From Streptomyces sp. NBC_01314 (lineage in GTDB: Bacteria; Actinomycetota; Actinomycetes; Streptomycetales; Streptomycetaceae): a stretch of DNA of 64,000 bases. Below, piece after piece: positions 1 through 8,209 of the stretch (its first letter is position 1; each line of letters opens with the position of its first letter). Made by a program: the position numbers and the translations under genes. The notes under the pieces were generated by a model. It searched no databases and was not told the origin of the DNA. It saw only the letters and a program-made list of their open reading frames with translations. The stretch is taken from NCBI RefSeq assembly GCF_041435215.1, contig NZ_CP108394.1, positions 10,478,001-10,542,000 of the forward strand. The letters are read 5' to 3'.

Positions 1-519
1 GGCGTCACCCCGGACATCCTCGTCACCGCCAAGGGCCTGGCCAGCGGCTTCCCGCTGTCCGGCATCGCCGCCTCCGAGGAGCTGATGGCCAAGGCGTGGC
101 CGGGCTCGCAGGGCGGCACCTACGGCGCCAACGCCGTGGCCTGCGCGGCGGCCGTCGCCACCCTCGACGTCGTACGCGACGAGAGGCTCGTGGAGAACGC
201 CGACGCGATGGGTAAGCGGCTGCGTCACGGCCTGGAGGCGGTGGCCGACCGCACGCCGGGCATCGGCGACGTCCGCGGCCTGGGCCTGATGCTGGCCACC
301 GAGTTCGTCACCGAGGACGGCAGCCCCGACCCCGAGACCGCCGCCCGCGTGCAGCGCGCCGCGATCGACGAGGGCCTGCTCCTGCTGCTGTGCGGCGCCT
401 GGAACCAGGTTGTACGGATGATCCCGGCACTCGTCATCGACGAGACGGCGGTGGACGAGGGCCTCCAGGCATGGGCGACCGCGGTCGAGGCCGGTACCTC
501 AGGAGCATCGCCGCGATGA
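1..519 (+). CDS. Class-III (PLP) aminotransferase, 3' part only
   Basis: The reading frame is open from base 1, so the gene starts before the window; 172 residues are visible. The segment TAKGLASGFPLSG contains the PLP-binding lysine (visible residue 11) with the Gly/Ser-rich stretch that follows it in 4-aminobutyrate and related omega-aminotransferases. The C-terminal small domain has the usual DVRGLGLMLA strand. The stop TGA overlaps the ATG of the next gene, so the two are translationally coupled. Since a succinate-semialdehyde dehydrogenase is two genes downstream, a 4-aminobutyrate or similar omega-amino donor is a reasonable inference, but substrate residues in the N-terminal half are not visible. 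Confidence 0.9.
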   Translation, partial: GVTPDILVTAKGLASGFPLSGIAASEELMAKAWPGSQGGTYGANAVACAAAVATLDVVRDERLVENADAMGKRLRHGLEAVADRTPGIGDVRGLGLMLATEFVTEDGSPDPETAARVQRAAIDEGLLLLLCGAWNQVVRMIPALVIDETAVDEGLQAWATAVEAGTSGASPR

Positions 520-3392
520 GCGACAGCGTGGCGCGGCTGACCGCCCGCCTCACCGAGACGGCTCCCGGCCTGCGGGTGGAATCCGGCCCGGGCGCCCTCG
601 GCCCGTACGCCTACGACGCCTCCAACTACCGTGTCCCCCCGCAGGCTGTGGCCTTCCCCCGCAGCGCCGACGACGTGGTCGCGGTGCTGCGGGCCTGTAA
701 GGAGACGGGCGTCCCCATCACCGCGCGCGGCGGCGGCACCAGCATGGCCGGCAACGCGGTCGGGCCGGGCGTCGTCGTGGACTTTTCCCGGTACATGAAC
801 CGGATCCTGGACATCGACCCGGCCGGCGGGACCGCGCGTGTCGAGGCCGGAGTCGTCCTCGACGCGCTGCAGAGCGCGACCGCCCTGCACGGGCTGTCCT
901 TCGGCCCCGACCCGTCCTCGCACAGCCGCTGCACCATCGGCGGGATGGTCGGCAACGACGCGTGCGGCAACCGGTCCGTGCGGCACGGGCGGACCAGCAG
1001 CCACATCGAGGCGCTGGAGATCGTGACGGCCGACGGTGTGCGGGCCGTCGCCGACCGTACCGGCCTGCACCCGATCGACCCACGCGACACCGACCACGTC
1101 ACCCGCCTCGAAGCGGACGTACGACGCCTGATCGGCGACAACCTGGGGCCGATCAGGACCGAGCTGGGCCAGATCCCTCGTCAGGTCTCCGGCTACCAGC
1201 TGCACCACCTGCTGCCCGAGCGCGGCTTCGACATGGCCCGCGCGTTGGTTGGCACCGAGGGCTCCTGTGCGGTCGTCACCGCCGCGACGGTCCGCCTGGT
1301 GGCGACCGCACAGGCTTCGGCGCTGCTGACCCTCGGCTACGACGACGTCGTCGACGCGGCCGAGGATGTGCCGGAGATCCTGCGGTGGAATCCGACCGCC
1401 GTCGAGGGCATGGACGAGGCGATCGTCGCCACCATGCGCGCCCGCCGCGGCCCCGACTCCGTCACGGGACTGCCCGAGGGGCGCGCCTGGCTGTACGTCG
1501 AGCTCGACGGCGACGACGAGGCCACGGTCAATACGCGCGCGGCCGAGCTCCTCGACGTGCTCAAGGCACAGGGCCGGATGACCGGCGGGCGGGTCGTGCA
1601 GAGCGCGTCCCAGCGCCGCTCCCTGTGGCGGGTCCGCGAGGACGGGGCGGGCTTGGCCGCCCGCCTCGTCGACGGCGGAGAGTCGTGGCCGGGCTGGGAG
1701 GACTCGGCCGTCGCACCGGAGAACCTCGCCGGCTACCTGCGGGACTTCCGCGAACTCCTGGCCGACCACGGGCTCACCGGCGTGATGTACGGGCACTTCG
1801 GCGCGGGGTGCGTCCACGTGCGCATCGACTTCGACCTCGCCACGGACGAGGGCCGCGCCGCCGCCCGCCGCTTCCTGCACGAGGCGGCCGCCCTGGTCGT
1901 CGCCCATGGCGGAACGCTGTCGGGCGAGCACGGGGACGGGCGGGCGCGCGGCGAGTTGCTGGAGGTCATGTACAGCCATCGGATGATCCAAGCGTTTGCC
2001 GCTTTCAAGCAGGTCTTTGATCCCGAGGGGTTGCTGAATCCGGGCGTCATCGTGGCTCCGGCCCCGCTCGACGCCGATCTCGCGCTGCACCAGATCCAGC
2101 CCCTGGCGACGGAGTTCACCTTCCCGCATGACGAGGACGGTTTCGCGGGCGCCGCCCGCCGCTGTGTCGGCGTCGGCCGCTGCCGCAGCGACGTGGGCGG
2201 CGTGATGTGTCCCAGCTACCGGGCCACGGGGGAGGAGAGCGACTCCACGCGGGGCCGGGCTCGCCTCCTCCAGGAGATGGTGCGGGGGGAGACCATCCAG
2301 GACGGCTGGCGCTCGACGGAGGTCCGCGACGCCCTCGATCTGTGCCTGTCCTGCAAGGCGTGCTCCAGCGACTGCCCGGTCGGTGTCGACATGGCCACGT
2401 ACAAGGCGGAGTTCCTGCACCAGCACTACAAGGGCAGGATCCGTCCCCGCTCCCACTACTCGCTGGGCTGGCTGCCCCTGACCTCCGCCCTCGCCGGATA
2501 CGCCGCCCGCCCCCTCAACGTCCTGCTGCGCGGACCGATCGGCACACTGCTCGCCCGTCTTGGAGGCGTCACGACGAAGCGCAGGATCCCCGCCTTCGCC
2601 CCCCGGCGCAGCCTGCGCCGGGTCCTGCGCAAGGTGAAGAGCGGCGAACCGGCGAAGGCCCTGCTCTTCGTCGACAGCTTCACCCGCGCCTTCCGTCCCG
2701 AGGTCGCGGGAGCCGCGAGCCGCGTGCTCGCCGACGCGGGAATCCCCTGCACGGCTCAGGACGGCCTGTGCTGCGGCCTGACCTGGGTCAGCACCGGCCA
2801 GCTGACCGTGGCCCGCAGGATCATGGCCCGCACCGTCGCCCACCTCGACAACGGCGACGACCGGCCCATCATCGTGGCCGAGCCAAGCTGTGCCGCCGCG
2901 CTCAAGCGCGACGTGCCCGAGCTCCTCGGGACGGACGCCGCCCGTCGGGTCGCGGACCGCGTCCACACCTTCACCGGCGCCCTGACCGACCTGGCCGCCG
3001 CCGACTGGACGCCCCGCGAGCTCCCCGACGACGTCGTCCTGCAGACCCACTGCCACGAGTACGCCACCTTCAAGGGCAGCCGCCCCACCGACCTGCTGCG
3101 CCGACTGGGTGTGGGCAAGGTCGACGAGGCCGAGGGCTGCTGTGGACTCGCCGGGAACTTCGGCTTCGAGGAACAGCACTACGACACCTCGATGGCCGTC
3201 GCCGGCCTGGCTCTGAAGCCACGCCTCGACGGCATCGGCCAGGACACGCCGACCGTCGTCGTGGCCGACGGCTTCAGCTGCGCCACCCAGATCGACCATC
3301 TCGCCGGTGACCGGGGCCTCCGGGCCCTGCACCTCGCGGAACTCCTCGACCCTGCCGCCGATCAAGCCGTTCAACCAGGAGGAACCCCATGA
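516..3392 (+). CDS. FAD-linked oxidase fused to Fe-S/CCG oxidoreductase (D-2-hydroxyacid dehydrogenase type)
   Basis: A 958-residue two-part flavoprotein. The N-terminal half is a PCMH-type FAD domain (VPPQAVAFPRS near residue 40, RGGGTSMAGNA near 72-82) followed by an FAD-oxidase C-terminal domain with SGEHGDG. The C-terminal half has two 4Fe-4S cysteine clusters (CVGVGRC near 549, CLSCKACSSDCP near 609) and a heterodisulfide-reductase-like part with CCG motifs near 751 and 875 and THCHEY near 845. This is the layout of YdiJ-like D-2-hydroxyglutarate or D-lactate dehydrogenases of about 1000 residues, which pass electrons to the respiratory chain. The start at 516 is chosen because ATGA overlaps the upstream stop. 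Between an aminotransferase and a succinate-semialdehyde dehydrogenase it may oxidise a 2-hydroxyacid intermediate; that is inference. Confidence 0.9.
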   Translation: MSDSVARLTARLTETAPGLRVESGPGALGPYAYDASNYRVPPQAVAFPRSADDVVAVLRACKETGVPITARGGGTSMAGNAVGPGVVVDFSRYMNRILDIDPAGGTARVEAGVVLDALQSATALHGLSFGPDPSSHSRCTIGGMVGNDACGNRSVRHGRTSSHIEALEIVTADGVRAVADRTGLHPIDPRDTDHVTRLEADVRRLIGDNLGPIRTELGQIPRQVSGYQLHHLLPERGFDMARALVGTEGSCAVVTAATVRLVATAQASALLTLGYDDVVDAAEDVPEILRWNPTAVEGMDEAIVATMRARRGPDSVTGLPEGRAWLYVELDGDDEATVNTRAAELLDVLKAQGRMTGGRVVQSASQRRSLWRVREDGAGLAARLVDGGESWPGWEDSAVAPENLAGYLRDFRELLADHGLTGVMYGHFGAGCVHVRIDFDLATDEGRAAARRFLHEAAALVVAHGGTLSGEHGDGRARGELLEVMYSHRMIQAFAAFKQVFDPEGLLNPGVIVAPAPLDADLALHQIQPLATEFTFPHDEDGFAGAARRCVGVGRCRSDVGGVMCPSYRATGEESDSTRGRARLLQEMVRGETIQDGWRSTEVRDALDLCLSCKACSSDCPVGVDMATYKAEFLHQHYKGRIRPRSHYSLGWLPLTSALAGYAARPLNVLLRGPIGTLLARLGGVTTKRRIPAFAPRRSLRRVLRKVKSGEPAKALLFVDSFTRAFRPEVAGAASRVLADAGIPCTAQDGLCCGLTWVSTGQLTVARRIMARTVAHLDNGDDRPIIVAEPSCAAALKRDVPELLGTDAARRVADRVHTFTGALTDLAAADWTPRELPDDVVLQTHCHEYATFKGSRPTDLLRRLGVGKVDEAEGCCGLAGNFGFEEQHYDTSMAVAGLALKPRLDGIGQDTPTVVVADGFSCATQIDHLAGDRGLRALHLAELLDPAADQAVQPGGTP

Positions 3393-4828
3393 CCGACACA
3401 CCCACGCAGTTGTTCATCGGCGGGGCCTGGGCGGACGCCGCGGACGGCGCCACCATGCCCGTGGACGACCCCGCGACCGGTGAGATCATCGCGCACGTCG
3501 CCGACGCGGGCGCCAAGGACGCCCAGCGCGCCGAGGAGGCCGCCGTTCAGGCGCAGGAGGAGTGGGCCCGTACGGCGCCCCGGGTGCGCAGCGAGATCCT
3601 GCGCCGGGCGTACGAGATCATTGTCGAGCGCACCGACGAGCTGGCCCACCTGATGACGGCCGAGATGGGCAAGCCGCTGGCCGAGGCCAGGGGAGAGGTG
3701 GCGTACGCGGCGGAGTTCTTCCGCTGGTTCTCCGAGGAGGCCGTCCGTATCGACGGCGGCCACGGCGTCCTGCCCGACGGCCGCAACCGCATGCTGCTCT
3801 CCCGCCGCCCCGTCGGCCCCTGTCTGCTGATCACCCCGTGGAACTTCCCGCTGGCCATGGGCACCCGCAAGATCGGCCCGGCGATCGCCGCCGGCTGCAC
3901 GATGATCCTCAAGCCGGCCCCGCAGACCCCTCTGTCCAGCCTGGCTCTCGCCGCGATCCTCAAGGAGGCCGGGCTGCCCGACGGCGTGCTCAACGTCGTC
4001 ACCACCTCCCGCGCGGGAGAGGTGTGCGAACCGCTCCTGCGCGGCGGGCGGATCCGTAAGCTGTCCTTCACCGGCTCCACCAACGTGGGACGCCTGCTGC
4101 TCGCCCAGAGCGCGGAGGCGGTCGTGCGAACCTCGATGGAGCTGGGCGGGAACGCGCCGTTCGTCGTCTTCGAGGACGCCGACCTGGACAAGGCGGTCGA
4201 CGGCGCGATGCTCGCCAAGATGCGCAACATGGGCGAGGCCTGCACCGCCGCCAACCGCTTCTTCGTCCACACCTCCGTGGCGAAGGAGTTCGGGCGGCGC
4301 TTGGCCGAGCGCATGGGCGCGCTGGTCGTGGGCCCCGGCACCCGGGACGGCGTCGACGTCGGCCCGCTGATCGACAGGGTCGGACGGGCCAAGGTCGAGG
4401 AGCTGGTGGCCGACGCGGTGGAGCGCGGCGCCCGGGTGCTCGTCGGTGGCCGTACGCCCGAGGGGCCGGGCTGCTTCTACCCGCCGACCGTGCTCACCGA
4501 CGTCGCCTCCGACAGTCGCCTGATGGACACGGAGATCTTCGGCCCGGTCGCGGCGATCCTCACCTTCGACGACGAGGACGAGGTGATCCGCCGGGCCAAC
4601 GACACCCCTTGGGGCCTGGTCGGCTATGTCTTCACCGAGGGCCTGGACCGCGCCCTGCGGGTCAGCGAGCGTCTGGAGGTGGGCATGGTCGGCGTCAACA
4701 CCGGCCTCGTCTCCAACCCGGCCGCGCCGTTCGGCGGTGTCAAGCAGTCCGGGCTGGGCCGCGAGGGCGGCCGGGTCGGGATCGAAGAGTTCCTTGAGTA
4801 CCAGTACCTCGCGGTGCCTGTGCGATGA
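3389..4828 (+). CDS. gabD: NAD(P)-dependent succinate-semialdehyde dehydrogenase family protein
   Basis: A 479-residue aldehyde dehydrogenase of normal length. Visible landmarks are TPWNFPLAMG (cofactor site, about residue 150), SFTGSTNVG, the catalytic glutamate in MELGGNAP (about 251) and the catalytic cysteine in GEACTAANRF (about 284), plus the C-terminal PFGGVKQSGLGREGG. The GEACTAANRF context is that of GabD-type succinate-semialdehyde dehydrogenases, which make succinate at the end of the 4-aminobutyrate route. Start ATG overlaps the previous TGA, and AGGAGG lies just upstream. It closes a three-gene operon ahead of a bidirectional hairpin. Related semialdehydes cannot be excluded as substrates. 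Confidence 0.9.
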   Translation: MTDTPTQLFIGGAWADAADGATMPVDDPATGEIIAHVADAGAKDAQRAEEAAVQAQEEWARTAPRVRSEILRRAYEIIVERTDELAHLMTAEMGKPLAEARGEVAYAAEFFRWFSEEAVRIDGGHGVLPDGRNRMLLSRRPVGPCLLITPWNFPLAMGTRKIGPAIAAGCTMILKPAPQTPLSSLALAAILKEAGLPDGVLNVVTTSRAGEVCEPLLRGGRIRKLSFTGSTNVGRLLLAQSAEAVVRTSMELGGNAPFVVFEDADLDKAVDGAMLAKMRNMGEACTAANRFFVHTSVAKEFGRRLAERMGALVVGPGTRDGVDVGPLIDRVGRAKVEELVADAVERGARVLVGGRTPEGPGCFYPPTVLTDVASDSRLMDTEIFGPVAAILTFDDEDEVIRRANDTPWGLVGYVFTEGLDRALRVSERLEVGMVGVNTGLVSNPAAPFGGVKQSGLGREGGRVGIEEFLEYQYLAVPVR

Positions 4829-4878
4829 CGGCGGCGGTCCTGCCCTGACATACGCCCCGTCGCGCACCGCGTGGGCCA

Positions 4879-4919
4879 CCCCGTGCCCGGCCGATCTGTC
4901 TTCCTGGCCGGGCGCGGGG
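4879..4919. terminator. Hairpin between converging genes
   Basis: Arms 4879-4892 and 4906-4919 pair over 14 bp with one G-T wobble and a 13-nt loop. The hairpin lies between the end of the dehydrogenase (plus) and the end of the first IclR gene (minus), so it can stop transcription from both sides. There is no U-tract, as is common in Streptomyces. Confidence 0.7.
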
Positions 4920-4961
4920 AAGGGGCGGTCTCGCCGCGGGCGGGCCGGGCCGAAGGCGTAC

Positions 4962-5711
4962 TCAGCGCATGTGGCGGGCGGTGATCTCGGCCGCCGTCTC
5001 GGTCACCAGCTGCCCCAGCTCGGCGAGCCGGCCGGGCTCGAAGCGGGAGTCGGGCAGGGAGACGGCCACGGCGGCCAGTGGGACGCCGTCACCGTCCAGG
5101 ACGGGTGCCGCGATGGCGCAGATCCCCTGGAGGTACTGGTTGTGGTTGACGGCGTAGCCACGCTCCCTGACCCGCTGGAGCTCCGTGCGCAGCTCCTCGG
5201 GGTCGGTGATGGTCTCCTCGCCGTACCCCTCGAACGTGCCCGTCGCGAACTCGTCGACCTCGGGATTCGGGAGATGGGCGAGGATCGCGTGCCCGGTGGC
5301 CGTGGCGTGCAGGGGTGAGGTGTCGCCGATGGTGTGGAAGGTTCGTACGGGGTGGTCGCAGTCGACGCGGTCGACGACGACCATGCTGTGCAGTGCGTCG
5401 GGCACCGAGAGATGGATGGTCTCGTTCACCGTGTCCCGGAGTCGGATCATGGGTTCGCGGGCGGCGGCGAACAGGCTGGAGCCCTGGAGAGCTGCGGGTC
5501 GTACGGCGAGGACGCGGGCGCCGATCTCCCAGCGCGTGGTGTCCCTGCGGTTGGCCCGGAGCCAGCCCGCCTCGTTGAGGGTGACCAGGGTGCGCTGCAC
5601 CGTCGATTTCGGCAGGCCGAAGAGCTTCGTCAACTCGCCCACGGTGACCGGCTGATGCCGGGCGACCGCCTCCAGGATGCGCAGTGACCTGATGACGCTC
5701 TTCATTTCCAT
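4962..5711 (-). CDS. IclR-family transcriptional regulator (copy 1)
   Basis: A 249-residue IclR protein: winged helix-turn-helix at residues 1-65 (VTVGELTKLFGLPKSTVQRT), then a GAF-like effector domain ending in ITARHMR. Residues 1-165 are almost identical to the second IclR gene (6038-6790), while the last 80 residues differ clearly, including the effector pocket. Start ATG at 5711 is followed by a second in-frame ATG two codons later; MEMKSV is conserved in both copies. Upstream lies a 13-bp inverted repeat over a TAGAAT -10 box, which suggests autoregulation. The targets are probably the flanking amine-catabolism operons (inference from position). Confidence 0.92.
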   Translation of the reverse strand: MEMKSVIRSLRILEAVARHQPVTVGELTKLFGLPKSTVQRTLVTLNEAGWLRANRRDTTRWEIGARVLAVRPAALQGSSLFAAAREPMIRLRDTVNETIHLSVPDALHSMVVVDRVDCDHPVRTFHTIGDTSPLHATATGHAILAHLPNPEVDEFATGTFEGYGEETITDPEELRTELQRVRERGYAVNHNQYLQGICAIAAPVLDGDGVPLAAVAVSLPDSRFEPGRLAELGQLVTETAAEITARHMR

Positions 5712-5780
5712 CCGGGGCCCCCATCAGTCGCGTGGCTTCGTCGCTCACCTTTGACTCCCTCCCCGGAGCCGCGGGCATGA

Positions 5781-5823
5781 TTCATGCCGCATTCTAGCAT
5801 GGCGTTCCACAATGCGGCATGAA
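5781..5823 (-). promoter_or_regulatory. Operator/promoter of IclR copy 1
   Basis: Perfect 13-bp inverted repeat: TTCATGCCGCATT at 5781-5793 and AATGCGGCATGAA at 5811-5823. On the minus strand the core reads GTGGAACGCCATGCTAGAAT, placing a -10 hexamer TAGAAT at 5796-5791, about 80 bp before the IclR start. The same core recurs before IclR copy 2 (6863-6901). An IclR autoregulatory operator is the simplest reading. Confidence 0.65.
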
Positions 5824-5905
5824 GGGGAGATGGGGCCCCATGGCCTTCCCGGCGATGAGCGGCGGGAGCGCCTCTGCCCCCGTCGCGCCGTGCCGCGCGG
5901 CGGCG

Positions 5906-5940
5906 GCCCTGGGCCCGACACCCCCCGTCGGGCCCAGGGC
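5906..5940. terminator. Strong hairpin downstream of IclR copy 2
   Basis: Perfect 14-bp stem, 5906-5919 with 5927-5940, with a loop of A and six C. It is the second of two back-to-back hairpins after the minus-strand IclR copy 2 and before the promoter of copy 1, and would insulate the two regulator genes. Confidence 0.65.
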
Positions 5941-5962
5941 GACGGCTGCCCTGACATGCGGA

Positions 5963-6004
5963 GAGGGCCGGCTTGCGCGCATCGACGCGTGCAAGCCGGC
6001 CCTC
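5963..6004. terminator. Strong hairpin at the 3' end of IclR copy 2
   Basis: Stem of 18 bp (5963-5980 with 5987-6004, one G-T pair) and a 6-nt loop, 34 bp beyond the stop of IclR copy 2. No U-tract. Confidence 0.75.
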
Positions 6005-6037
6005 GCCGGTCGGGGCCTTCTTGGGCCACCGCCTCCG

Positions 6038-6790
6038 TCAGCCGCCCAGTAGGCGTCCGCTGATCTCCTCTGCCGCGCCGGCCACGAGGCCACCCCACTC
6101 GGACTCCCGTTTCACGTCGTACCGGGAGTCAGGCATCGAGATGGCCACGGCGGCCAACGGTGTCCCGTTCTCGTCGAGCACGGGTGCGGCGAAGGCGCAG
6201 ACGCCCGGCCGGTACTGATTCCGGTTGACCGCGTAGCCGTCGGTGCGGATCCGGTCCAGTTCGGCGCGCAGCTCGTCGGGGTCGGCGGGGGTCGTGTCGC
6301 TGAAGCGCTCCAGGCCCTGGGTGATGAGTTCCTCGACGTCCTGCTTCGGAAGCTGGGCGAGGATCGCGCGTCCCACGGCGGTGGCGTGCAGGGGTGAGGT
6401 GTCGCCGATGGTGTGGAAGGTCCGTACGGGGTGGTCGCAGTCGACGCGGTCGACGACGACCATGCTGTGCAGTGCGTCGGGCACCGACAGGTGGATGGTC
6501 TCGTTCACCGTGTCCCGGAGTCGGATCATGGGTTCGCGGGCGGCGGCGAACAGGCTGGAGCCCTGCAGGGCTGCGGGTCGTACGGCGAGGACACGGGCGC
6601 CGATCTCCCAGCGCGTGGTGTCCCTGCGGTTCGCGCGCAGCCAGCCCGCCTCGGCCAGGGTGACCAGGGTGCGCTGCACGGTCGACTTCGGCAGGCCGAA
6701 GAGTTTCGTCAACTCCCCGACGGTGACCGGCTGATGCTGGGCGACCGCCTCCAGGATGCGCAGCGATCTCGTGACGCTCTTCATTTCCAT
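6038..6790 (-). CDS. IclR-family transcriptional regulator (copy 2)
   Basis: A 250-residue paralogue of the neighbouring IclR gene. The DNA-binding half and the first part of the effector domain (to about residue 165, ending ...TSPLHAT) match copy 1 nearly base for base; the C-terminal part (VGRAILAQLPKQDVEELITQ onward) diverges. The frame stays open 30 codons upstream, but MEMKSV at 6790 corresponds to the start of copy 1 and the upstream residues overlap the promoter, so 6790 is chosen. The gene is divergent from the sarcosine-oxidase-like gene at 7068, with the operator between them, so control of the long catabolic operon is likely. Confidence 0.92.
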   Translation of the reverse strand: MEMKSVTRSLRILEAVAQHQPVTVGELTKLFGLPKSTVQRTLVTLAEAGWLRANRRDTTRWEIGARVLAVRPAALQGSSLFAAAREPMIRLRDTVNETIHLSVPDALHSMVVVDRVDCDHPVRTFHTIGDTSPLHATAVGRAILAQLPKQDVEELITQGLERFSDTTPADPDELRAELDRIRTDGYAVNRNQYRPGVCAFAAPVLDENGTPLAAVAISMPDSRYDVKRESEWGGLVAGAAEEISGRLLGG

Positions 6791-6862
6791 CCGGTTTCCC
6801 CCGTTAATCCGCGGAATTTCTGCTGGACACCTCTTGACTCCCCCTCGGGGCGCTGTCATTCT

Positions 6863-6901
6863 CGTGCCAGATTCTAGCACAGCGTTCCACTATGTGGCAC
6901 G
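6863..6901. promoter_or_regulatory. Operator between IclR copy 2 and the catabolic operon
   Basis: Inverted repeat CGTGCCA (6863-6869) and TGGCACG (6895-6901), with pairing of 8 of 9 bases if the arms are extended inwards. Between them is the core GTGGAACGC-N2-TGCTAGAAT on the minus strand, shared with the site before copy 1 and holding a TAGAAT -10 (6876-6871) about 80 bp before the IclR start. The site also lies about 170 bp before the GTG of the plus-strand operon. Confidence 0.65.
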
Positions 6902-7067
6902 GCACTCGACGGAGGAGATTCCGAAGAAGTGGGCCGGGGCCGCGAGACGCGGCGGCTGTGAGCCGAGGGCCCGAGGAAAGAACCCGGCCCCGCCCAAACC
7001 ACCTTGAATCAACCAGCCTCATGTCGGGCGCTCAGCATGCGCCTCGGCGATACGAAAGGAAAGTCCT

Positions 7068-8207
7068 GTGTCAGCTGCCAAGAAGCGCGTCGCCGTCGTC
7101 GGCGTCGGAACGATGGGCAGCCAGGCCGCCTGGCGGCTGGCGGCCCGCGGCGCCGAGGTCGTCGGGTACGACCGGTTCGCCCCGGGACACGACCGCGGCG
7201 CCGCCGGCGGTGAGACCCGGATCTTCCGCAGCGCGCACTTCGAGGACTCCCGCTATGTCCCGCTGCTCAAGCACGCCGACGCCCTGTGGGAGCAGCTGCA
7301 GGAGGAGACCGGCCGCGAGCTGCGCCGGCTGACCGGATGTCTGCTGATGGGGCCGACCGAGCACCACCAGATGGCCACCGTCCTGCAGTCCATCGCGGAG
7401 CACGACCTCGACCATGAGGTGCTCGATGTCGAGCTTCTGGCGAAACGTTTCCCCCAGTACCGCATCGAGGACGGCGACGCGGCCGTGCTCGACCGCCGCG
7501 CCGGTTTCATCCGCCCCGAGCTGACCATCCAGAGCGCCGCCCGCCGTGCCGAGCAGCTGGGCGCGGTGATCAACCGCTACAGCACGGTCCGCGAGATCGT
7601 CCCCGTCGCGGGTGGCGTCGAGATCCGCACCGACTCCGGCAGCGAGCGCTTCGACACCGTCGTCGTCACCCCTGGTCCCTGGGTCAACGACCTGCTGCCC
7701 GACCTGCCGTGGGAGGTGGACGTCCGCCGCCTGGTCAGCGCCTGGTACGTGCCGACCGCCCCCGAGGCCTGGTTCGGCGAGGAGCGCCCGGCGTTCATCC
7801 GGACCGCGCCCACCCACTGCTACGGCCTGCCCTCCCCGGACGGCATCTCGGTCAAGCTCGGCCTCTCCCGCGCCCTGCACCAGCCCGCGGGCGACCCGAA
7901 CCAGCTGGACAGGACGGTGCAGCCCGAGGAACTGGAGATCTTCTCCGAGTTGATCGAGCGTCACATGCCGGACCTGAACCCGGACCCGACCCGGCTCTCC
8001 GTCTACATGGAGGGCTACACCGAGAGCAGCCGCCCCCTGGTCGGCCCTCTGCCCGGCGCCGAGAACGTGATCCTGCTCGCCGGCTTCTCCGGCCACGGCT
8101 TCAAGCTCTCGCCCGCCTTCGGCGACATCGCCGCCGACCTGGCGCTGGACGGCACCTCGCCCCAGCCCATCGACTTCCTCTCCACCGTCGGCCGTACGGA
8201 GGCATGA
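7068..8207 (+). CDS. Sarcosine oxidase / N-methyl-amino-acid oxidase-like flavoprotein
   Basis: A 379-residue DAO-family flavoprotein of MSOX/SolA size. The N-terminal dinucleotide motif VVGVGTMGSQAAWRLA (residues 9-23) binds FAD and an Arg-rich stretch (GGETRIFRSAH) follows. In monomeric sarcosine oxidase a cysteine near residue 315, two before Tyr-Thr, binds FAD covalently; here the region reads YMEGYTESSRPLVGP, so that cysteine is absent and FAD should be non-covalent. Start is GTG at 7068 with GAAAGGA seven bases upstream. First gene of the long operon; oxidation of a secondary or N-methylated amine to an aldehyde or imine with H2O2 release is the family reaction. The substrate is unknown. 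Confidence 0.88.
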   Translation: MSAAKKRVAVVGVGTMGSQAAWRLAARGAEVVGYDRFAPGHDRGAAGGETRIFRSAHFEDSRYVPLLKHADALWEQLQEETGRELRRLTGCLLMGPTEHHQMATVLQSIAEHDLDHEVLDVELLAKRFPQYRIEDGDAAVLDRRAGFIRPELTIQSAARRAEQLGAVINRYSTVREIVPVAGGVEIRTDSGSERFDTVVVTPGPWVNDLLPDLPWEVDVRRLVSAWYVPTAPEAWFGEERPAFIRTAPTHCYGLPSPDGISVKLGLSRALHQPAGDPNQLDRTVQPEELEIFSELIERHMPDLNPDPTRLSVYMEGYTESSRPLVGPLPGAENVILLAGFSGHGFKLSPAFGDIAADLALDGTSPQPIDFLSTVGRTEA

Positions 8208-8209
8208 CC

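Noticed and set aside
225..3401. 1058-codon minus-strand open frame opposite the FAD/Fe-S gene
   Set aside because: High-GC shadow frame; composition is Gly/Val/Arg-biased and no family pattern, while the plus strand encodes a clear enzyme.
8204..8209. ATG 8204 as start of the first deacylase
   Set aside because: It overlaps the previous stop neatly, but GGAGG at 8198-8202 is one base away, too close; ATG 8210 has proper spacing.
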